Assembly: GCA_012514255.1 (NCBI GenBank)
Contig: JAAZAP010000315.1
Location: 1-27,115, forward strand
Direction of reading: 5' to 3'
Origin: Bacteroidales bacterium
GTDB lineage: Bacteria > Bacteroidota > Bacteroidia > Bacteroidales > VadinHA17
DNA length: 27,115 nt
Within the stretch, counting starts at the first letter, position 1, and each line of letters opens with the position of its first letter. Shown one piece after another: positions 23,380 to 27,115 of this stretch. Under the pieces are notes generated by a model, which did no database searches, was not told the DNA's origin, and saw only the letters and a program-made list of their open reading frames with translations. Made by a program: the position numbers and the translations under genes.

Positions 23380-23916
23380 TATCATCTTATCAAACTCCCT
23401 AGCTGGACTGAAATGCCTGATGAGCAATGCCTCAAAGATATTGCACCTGGCAAGAAGCATATCGAAAGCAGGATCGACAGTTGCGCCCTCCTCAAAAGAC
23501 TCCTGAATCTTTCCCATCTCACGCAACAACTTTTTAAAATATATTTTATGGCTGCTGCCTGAAAAGGCCTTGAACTGGACCAGTATCTGATCGCGCATGG
23601 TCACGGCATCAATTACAACCGCCAGGGCATCATCAGGAGTTAATCTCCCCTCAGCGAAATCTTTCAGGAGCTGGCAGCGATATCCTGAGCATACGTTAGC
23701 TTTCTTCTGATCATAGATCGTACACTTAACGTCAAAATAGAGGCATGGCAGGCTGAAATAATCCTTGCCATCCTTGCTGTAACTGTTCTCCTCGATCTTC
23801 TCAGGCAGGTTGCCCCGCTCCCCCGCATCCAGATGCGCGTGGAGGAACAATGTGCCGTCACAGCACATACCGCACGCGACACATATTTTCTGTTCTTCTG
23901 GAGGAGCCGTAATCAT
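23371..23916 (-). CDS. YkgJ-family eight-cysteine cluster protein
   Basis: A 181-aa protein with the YkgJ/CxxCxxxCC pattern (PF03692 type). Cysteines lie at 12, 15, 18 and 19 (CVACGMCC), then 58, 65, 76 and 81 (PCLYFDVKC, VCSGYRC). These eight probably bind zinc or an iron-sulfur cluster. Residues 82-181 are mostly helical and not recognised. Members are usually of unknown function. It sits between the lasso cyclase (75 nt upstream) and B1 (62 nt downstream) on the same strand, so it is likely co-expressed and may act in maturation, metal delivery or immunity; this is inference from position only. Only the first 80 residues match the family. Confidence 0.8.
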   Translation of the reverse strand: MITAPPEEQKICVACGMCCDGTLFLHAHLDAGERGNLPEKIEENSYSKDGKDYFSLPCLYFDVKCTIYDQKKANVCSGYRCQLLKDFAEGRLTPDDALAVVIDAVTMRDQILVQFKAFSGSSHKIYFKKLLREMGKIQESFEEGATVDPAFDMLLARCNIFEALLIRHFSPAREFDKMIMK

Positions 23917-23991
23917 TTATTCAGTCTAATCAATATATGTGTCCACGGACCCCGATCGATTATCAAAGGGATCATAGGCGGATTAGCATCT

Positions 23992-25818
23992 TCAAGCCGC
24001 ACCTGTTGTAATCTGCCGCCTGTACACCCCCGTAAACTCATGTATCGACTTCAGATAGACCAGTGTCCTGAACAGAACCATGTCGTCATCTGGGGCGGAT
24101 TTCGATCTGTAAGCAGCAACAGCATCCGACAGAAGACCGAAGTCAACAAAATCCAGATCAGTATTCCCGCGCCATATATTAATTTCATCCATAACCCTGA
24201 TCGCTGCGCTTTTAAAAAGCCCATCCATCCATGACCAGTATACCGGATCATTCTTGCTTTCATTGAGGCGGACCTCCTCCGTAACGATTCCCTTGCTGAT
24301 CTCACGAAGCAAAGGGCGGAAATGGCCAGTCCTGCAAAGCAACTCCGAGGGGACTGATAGCATGTATTCAACTATCCTCTTATCCAGCAGGGGATATCGG
24401 TATAAAATCCCTTTCCTGAAACCCATAATATGCCAGCTCTCGCATCTTTCAGGGATATTGTAAAAGTCAAATACATTCAGGTGCATCCTACGTCTCGATT
24501 TATGAAAATAGAAATTCCGCAACGCCTCCCTGTTGCTTTTCCTATAGGATTTCTTTAAATAAGTGGCATCATCCCTGAAGGCCCTCCTTGTACGGCGATC
24601 AAGAATACCAAGCAAAGGATTCACTACAAAAAAGAGGAAATGTCTTATGAACTTCTTAGGACTTTTGATGCTGTTTTTGCGAAAGAAAGTACGGAACCGC
24701 AGACCCCGAAGCAGGTCCAGGTCGATCCCGCTGTGGCCGGTACTGATGAACTCGTCACCTCCGAAACCACTGAAGATGAGGTTTACGCCAAGCGCAACAG
24801 CCCTGTCCGATGTTTCATCCTCTGAGAAATAACCCCTGTTGTGATAGAACGCCGATATGTACTTCGGGAATTCATCTTCACCCATTTCGGAAAACAGAGG
24901 TCTGATTCCGGCATTCTCGCATGATATCAATACCAGCTCCCGCTCATCGTATTTTACCCTGAAATCAAAATCACCGGCAGGCGACCATGACAATCCACAG
25001 AAGTGGCTCTGAAGGCTATACTCCTTACGAGCAAGGGCAGAGACAATACCTGAATCTATCCCGCTGCTGACATGGGCACCTGCCGTATAGCGATCGTCAC
25101 TGCGTATCCTTACTGCATCCGTTACTAGTGCCTTCAGGTCATGCAACATGGAGTCATATGACATTTCCCTTTCAAGACGAACTTTTTCAGGCTCCCAGTA
25201 TTTCTTTAGCTCAATACCCCTCTCGGAGAAATGCAGGATATGGCCGGGAAGAAGTTTCCTGATCCTTTCATCCGGTGTTTTGCGGTAGTCTGTGTACTTG
25301 AAATACCCGAGAAGAAATTCACTATCAATATTCCTGCCATCCGAAAAGTACCGGGCCAGAGAAGTAATGTCTGATGAAAACAACAGTGTCTTACCCTCAG
25401 TAACCCATGCCACAGGACAGATCCCAAGATGGTCCCTGATCAGAAAGGCCTGCTTCTCATCTGGTTTCAGGATAAAGATCGCAAAATCACCGTTCAGCTT
25501 TTCGACAAAACCATGACCTTCCCGGAGGAATAGATCAGCTACCAGCTGCGGATCTGCAAGCTGACCTGGAATATCAGTGTTTCTGTCTAGCTCTGTCCTG
25601 TTGTAAACTGAGCCTGACATCAGTACAACGATATCCCGGTCTATATCTGCATAATAGTGATCTTCCGGTAAGGCCGGCAGTGCGGGATGTATATAGAAGG
25701 CACCTGTCAACCCAACTGCAGAAACAGGATGATAGATGAGGTCACCCTTATCTCCGGGGTCCAATAAAATATTAACGGAAGGTACAGAATCATTAAAACA
25801 GACTAAGCCTGCAATCAT
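23992..25818 (-). CDS. Asparagine synthetase-like lasso cyclase (C)
   Basis: A 608-aa protein with the two-domain plan of asparagine synthetase B. The N-terminal half has the fold landmarks LMSGSVYNRTEL and LNGDFAIFILKPDE and an RDHLGICPV segment. The protein starts MIAGLV, so the catalytic Cys of the glutaminase site is missing and no ammonia should be made. The ATP-pyrophosphatase loop is SSGIDS (251-256), a variant of SGGxDS, and GFGGDE follows at about 355. Known role in lasso clusters: it adenylates the side-chain carboxylate of core residue 7-9 and joins it to the core N-terminus. The precursor gene ends 43 nt upstream, B2 lies beyond it and B1 lies downstream. A true asparagine synthetase is unlikely in this context. 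Confidence 0.9.
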   Translation of the reverse strand: MIAGLVCFNDSVPSVNILLDPGDKGDLIYHPVSAVGLTGAFYIHPALPALPEDHYYADIDRDIVVLMSGSVYNRTELDRNTDIPGQLADPQLVADLFLREGHGFVEKLNGDFAIFILKPDEKQAFLIRDHLGICPVAWVTEGKTLLFSSDITSLARYFSDGRNIDSEFLLGYFKYTDYRKTPDERIRKLLPGHILHFSERGIELKKYWEPEKVRLEREMSYDSMLHDLKALVTDAVRIRSDDRYTAGAHVSSGIDSGIVSALARKEYSLQSHFCGLSWSPAGDFDFRVKYDERELVLISCENAGIRPLFSEMGEDEFPKYISAFYHNRGYFSEDETSDRAVALGVNLIFSGFGGDEFISTGHSGIDLDLLRGLRFRTFFRKNSIKSPKKFIRHFLFFVVNPLLGILDRRTRRAFRDDATYLKKSYRKSNREALRNFYFHKSRRRMHLNVFDFYNIPERCESWHIMGFRKGILYRYPLLDKRIVEYMLSVPSELLCRTGHFRPLLREISKGIVTEEVRLNESKNDPVYWSWMDGLFKSAAIRVMDEINIWRGNTDLDFVDFGLLSDAVAAYRSKSAPDDDMVLFRTLVYLKSIHEFTGVYRRQITTGAA

Positions 25819-25839
25819 TCAAACAATGATATTATATAA

Positions 25840-25855
25840 CCAGAGGAGTCCCCGG
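25840..25855 (-). other. Stem between precursor and cyclase genes
   Basis: In the 43-nt spacer the minus strand CCGGGGACTCCTCTGG can form a 6-bp stem with two G-U pairs and a 4-nt loop, followed by an AT-rich stretch. Stems after the precursor gene in other lasso operons raise precursor over enzyme expression; the same is possible here. Confidence 0.4.
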
Positions 25856-25861
25856 ATTTGA

Positions 25862-25996
25862 TCAGGGAGTTGGAATTTTGCTCTTACCGGCTTTTTCATT
25901 GCCGTATGTGGAGCCACTGAATGTATCCTTTTTGATGTTCAGCAAAGCCACCTCGGGCTTAGCCCATGGCTTCTTTTTTGTTTCCGAATTTTTCAT
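25862..25996 (-). CDS. Lasso peptide precursor (A)
   Basis: A 44-codon gene starting at the ATG at 25996, 84 nt after the B2 stop and 43 nt before the cyclase start. GGCGGAA just before the ATG is a fair ribosome site. The predicted leader (1-26) is rich in lysine and contains PWAKPEVALLNIKKDTF, with W-x-x-P-x-V resembling the conserved YxxPxL element bound by B1 and Thr25 at leader position -2. Cleavage after Phe26 would give the 18-residue core SGSTYGNEKAGKSKIPTP. Glu at core position 8 would then close an eight-residue ring with the Ser1 amine. The tail KAGKSKIPTP is basic and lacks aromatic plug residues; Ile15 or lysines would have to hold the thread. Leader motif, -2 Thr, acidic position 8 and position in the cluster all agree. 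The mature product is not shown by sequence alone. Confidence 0.85.
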   Translation of the reverse strand: MKNSETKKKPWAKPEVALLNIKKDTFSGSTYGNEKAGKSKIPTP

Positions 25997-26013
25997 TTCC
26001 GCCTATTCGAATG

Positions 26014-26043
26014 CAAAGTAATACAAAATAAATAATTTACAAA
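26014..26043 (-). promoter_or_regulatory. Possible promoter of the precursor gene
   Basis: The AT-rich spacer after B2 has TTTG (26043-26040) and, 18-19 nt on, TTACTTTG (26021-26014), close to TAnnTTTG. Transcripts would begin about 10 nt before the precursor ATG. A dedicated promoter would let the precursor be made in excess over B2 and the kinase. Confidence 0.35.
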
Positions 26044-26080
26044 GAATATTAGGCAGGTATTTTTTTAATGTTCTTTAACG

Positions 26081-26560
26081 CTAAAAGAGAAACAGCGCGG
26101 TGAATTCCCCGTTTTGTGGTACCAACTCACAATCGCCTGATTTTAACCATGCGTGAGCGATTACCCTGCCATCTCCTGATCTGGCTACGCCTAAAGAAAG
26201 CTGCGAACTGATGTGTCGACGCCTAAGCATGCAGCGTGCAGCAAGCGAACTGATCAGGCATTTGTTTTTCCATGGGGAAGATTTAGAAGCGCGCGAGGTC
26301 GCTGATTTTATTTGATTTAGAACGAAGGAGTCAGTAGCAGGGGATAAAGAATCGGTCTTTCCTTTTTGTGACCCGTTATCTATAACTGAAGTCGCCTTAG
26401 CCGACATCCCATGTTCGGGATTGGAAAACAGTCTGGGTATCCAACTGAAAGGAATGATCGTCAGCAGCAATCCGACCCACAGATGCAGCAGAAAAGCCTC
26501 GAGAAAAAGTAATTTTTCACGGAACGGCAGCTCTGTGAACTTTAGGAGCTTTCGGCTCAT
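26081..26560 (-). CDS. Lasso leader peptidase, transglutaminase-like (B2)
   Basis: A 159-aa protein of the lasso B2 family, which cleaves the leader from the precursor. The C-terminal 60 residues have the family core: catalytic Cys101 in KCLISSLAARCMLRRR, then LSLGVAR, and catalytic His136 in AHAWLKSGD; Asp143 or Glu145 could be the third residue. Residues 17-45 are hydrophobic and resemble the membrane-near N-terminus of many B2 proteins. The section between (about 50-97) is polar, rich in Ser and Lys and not recognised. Its ATG overlaps the stop of the kinase-like gene by ATGA, so the two are translationally coupled. The length is normal for stand-alone B2. Confidence 0.87.
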   Translation of the reverse strand: MSRKLLKFTELPFREKLLFLEAFLLHLWVGLLLTIIPFSWIPRLFSNPEHGMSAKATSVIDNGSQKGKTDSLSPATDSFVLNQIKSATSRASKSSPWKNKCLISSLAARCMLRRRHISSQLSLGVARSGDGRVIAHAWLKSGDCELVPQNGEFTALFLF

Positions 26561-27115
26561 CTCCTTACCCCTCCGCTGAAAGAGGTGCGAATATACTCAC
26601 TTACCAGGGCGTGCAGCTCTTTTATCCTGATCTCGGAAGGCCTGATCACCCTTATAAAATGAACCTTCTCAACTATCTGTAGCAGCTGAAGCAGGTAAGA
26701 CCTCTCCGTATAAGGCATGCCGGCCAACAGGTCCGACATACATATCTCACTCCGCAGAAAAGAGAACCTGTCAGCCGGCAGCGGCTGGTCAAACAGTGGG
26801 ACATCGGTATCTCCCACCTCCATCTTAATGATCACATCAAGCGGGAACTGACTAACCCCGGCATGCTTTACCTTCATGTATTGCTTCCCCGTGCCTGCCT
26901 CGGCCTCGCGCAATACCGAGGGATCAATGCTTAGCTGTAAAGCAGTGCTGCGCCTGATCCTTATCACCTCGTGTAGCGACCAGATCATGGGGTCACCGTC
27001 AGAATAAACCACCGGTGTGATATCATCGGTCAGGAAACCGGCACCCTCAAGGGCAAACGAGGCTGTCAATGACGATTTCCCGGCACCGGTCTCACCCAGT
27101 ATCATCACCCCGCGC
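26557..27115 (-). CDS. HPr kinase-like protein, 5' end outside window
   Basis: The frame continues past the window end; about 186 residues are visible. The visible start has the P-loop GETGAGKSS preceded by RGVMIL, and then FLTDDITPV, matching the P-loop and Asp-containing strand of HPr kinase/phosphorylase. A GTG at 27108 could be taken as a start, but it lies inside the P-loop strand, so the true start is beyond 27115. HPr kinase-like enzymes in lasso clusters such as paeninodin phosphorylate the core peptide on Ser. Here it overlaps B2 by 4 nt, so it belongs to the same operon. The target in this system is unknown; the core has three Ser/Thr near its N-terminus (Ser1, Ser3, Thr4) and Ser13 and Thr17 in the tail. 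Confidence 0.8.
   Translation of the reverse strand, partial: RGVMILGETGAGKSSLTASFALEGAGFLTDDITPVVYSDGDPMIWSLHEVIRIRRSTALQLSIDPSVLREAEAGTGKQYMKVKHAGVSQFPLDVIIKMEVGDTDVPLFDQPLPADRFSFLRSEICMSDLLAGMPYTERSYLLQLLQIVEKVHFIRVIRPSEIRIKELHALVSEYIRTSFSGGVRR

Noticed and set aside
23992..25818. Ordinary asparagine synthetase
   Set aside because: The catalytic Cys is absent, the ATP loop is altered, and B1, B2 and a precursor gene flank it.
26557..27108. GTG at 27108 as the start of the kinase-like gene
   Set aside because: The frame stays open to the window end and the GTG lies within the strand leading into the P-loop, so the gene is simply truncated by the window.
1..27115. CRISPR arrays, tRNA or rRNA genes
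   Set aside because: I saw no regularly spaced repeats, cloverleaf-like segments or rRNA-like stretches; repeats present are tandem spacers or paralog modules.

Overview
The window looks like chromosomal DNA from a member of the Bacteroidota, most likely near the Bacteroidales/Marinilabiliales. The evidence is three very large secreted proteins with type IX secretion (T9SS) C-terminal domains, SprB-type repeats, promoters of the TTTG/TAnnTTTG type, a DUF6922/AbiEii remnant and AAA_14-DUF4143 ATPases. Every gene I can support lies on the minus strand, so transcription runs from high to low coordinates.

Region 1 (about 22,997-27,115) is a lasso-peptide biosynthetic cluster. In transcription order it holds an HPr-kinase-like protein (cut by the window end), a transglutaminase-like leader peptidase (B2), an unlisted 44-residue precursor gene (A, 25,862-25,996), an asparagine-synthetase-like lasso cyclase (C), a YkgJ-type eight-cysteine protein, and a PqqD-like leader-binding protein (B1). 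The predicted core is SGSTYGNEKAGKSKIPTP, with an eight-residue ring closing Ser1 to Glu8. The precursor call rests on the leader motif, Thr at leader position -2, an acidic residue at core position 8, and its place between B2 and C.

Region 2 (8,257-22,805) holds three giant modular proteins of 1657, 1751 and 1276 residues. Each has a signal peptide, one or two DUF2341 domains, LamG-like beta-sandwiches, a helical toroid or a five-bladed-propeller module, and a T9SS sorting domain. The second and third copies share nearly identical 3' segments. All three start 81-87 nt downstream of the same promoter architecture, TTTG-N20-TAnnTTTN, and two are followed by strong hairpins, so each is probably its own transcription unit.

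Region 3 (6,335-8,110) is an MsbA/McjD-type ABC exporter, the best candidate for the lasso-peptide exporter although 15 kb of surface-protein genes separate it from the rest of the cluster. Its nucleotide-binding domain carries an odd glycine-rich insertion.

Region 4 (1-6,021) is a surface-polysaccharide region: the 5' end of GDP-mannose 4,6-dehydratase, a cytidylyltransferase-GHMP kinase fusion and a DegT-family sugar aminotransferase. It is interrupted by two AAA_14/DUF4143 ATPases and a collapsed toxin-antitoxin remnant. One ATPase gene is bracketed by two copies of an 18-bp dyad. I saw no tRNA, rRNA, CRISPR array, transposase or replication origin.
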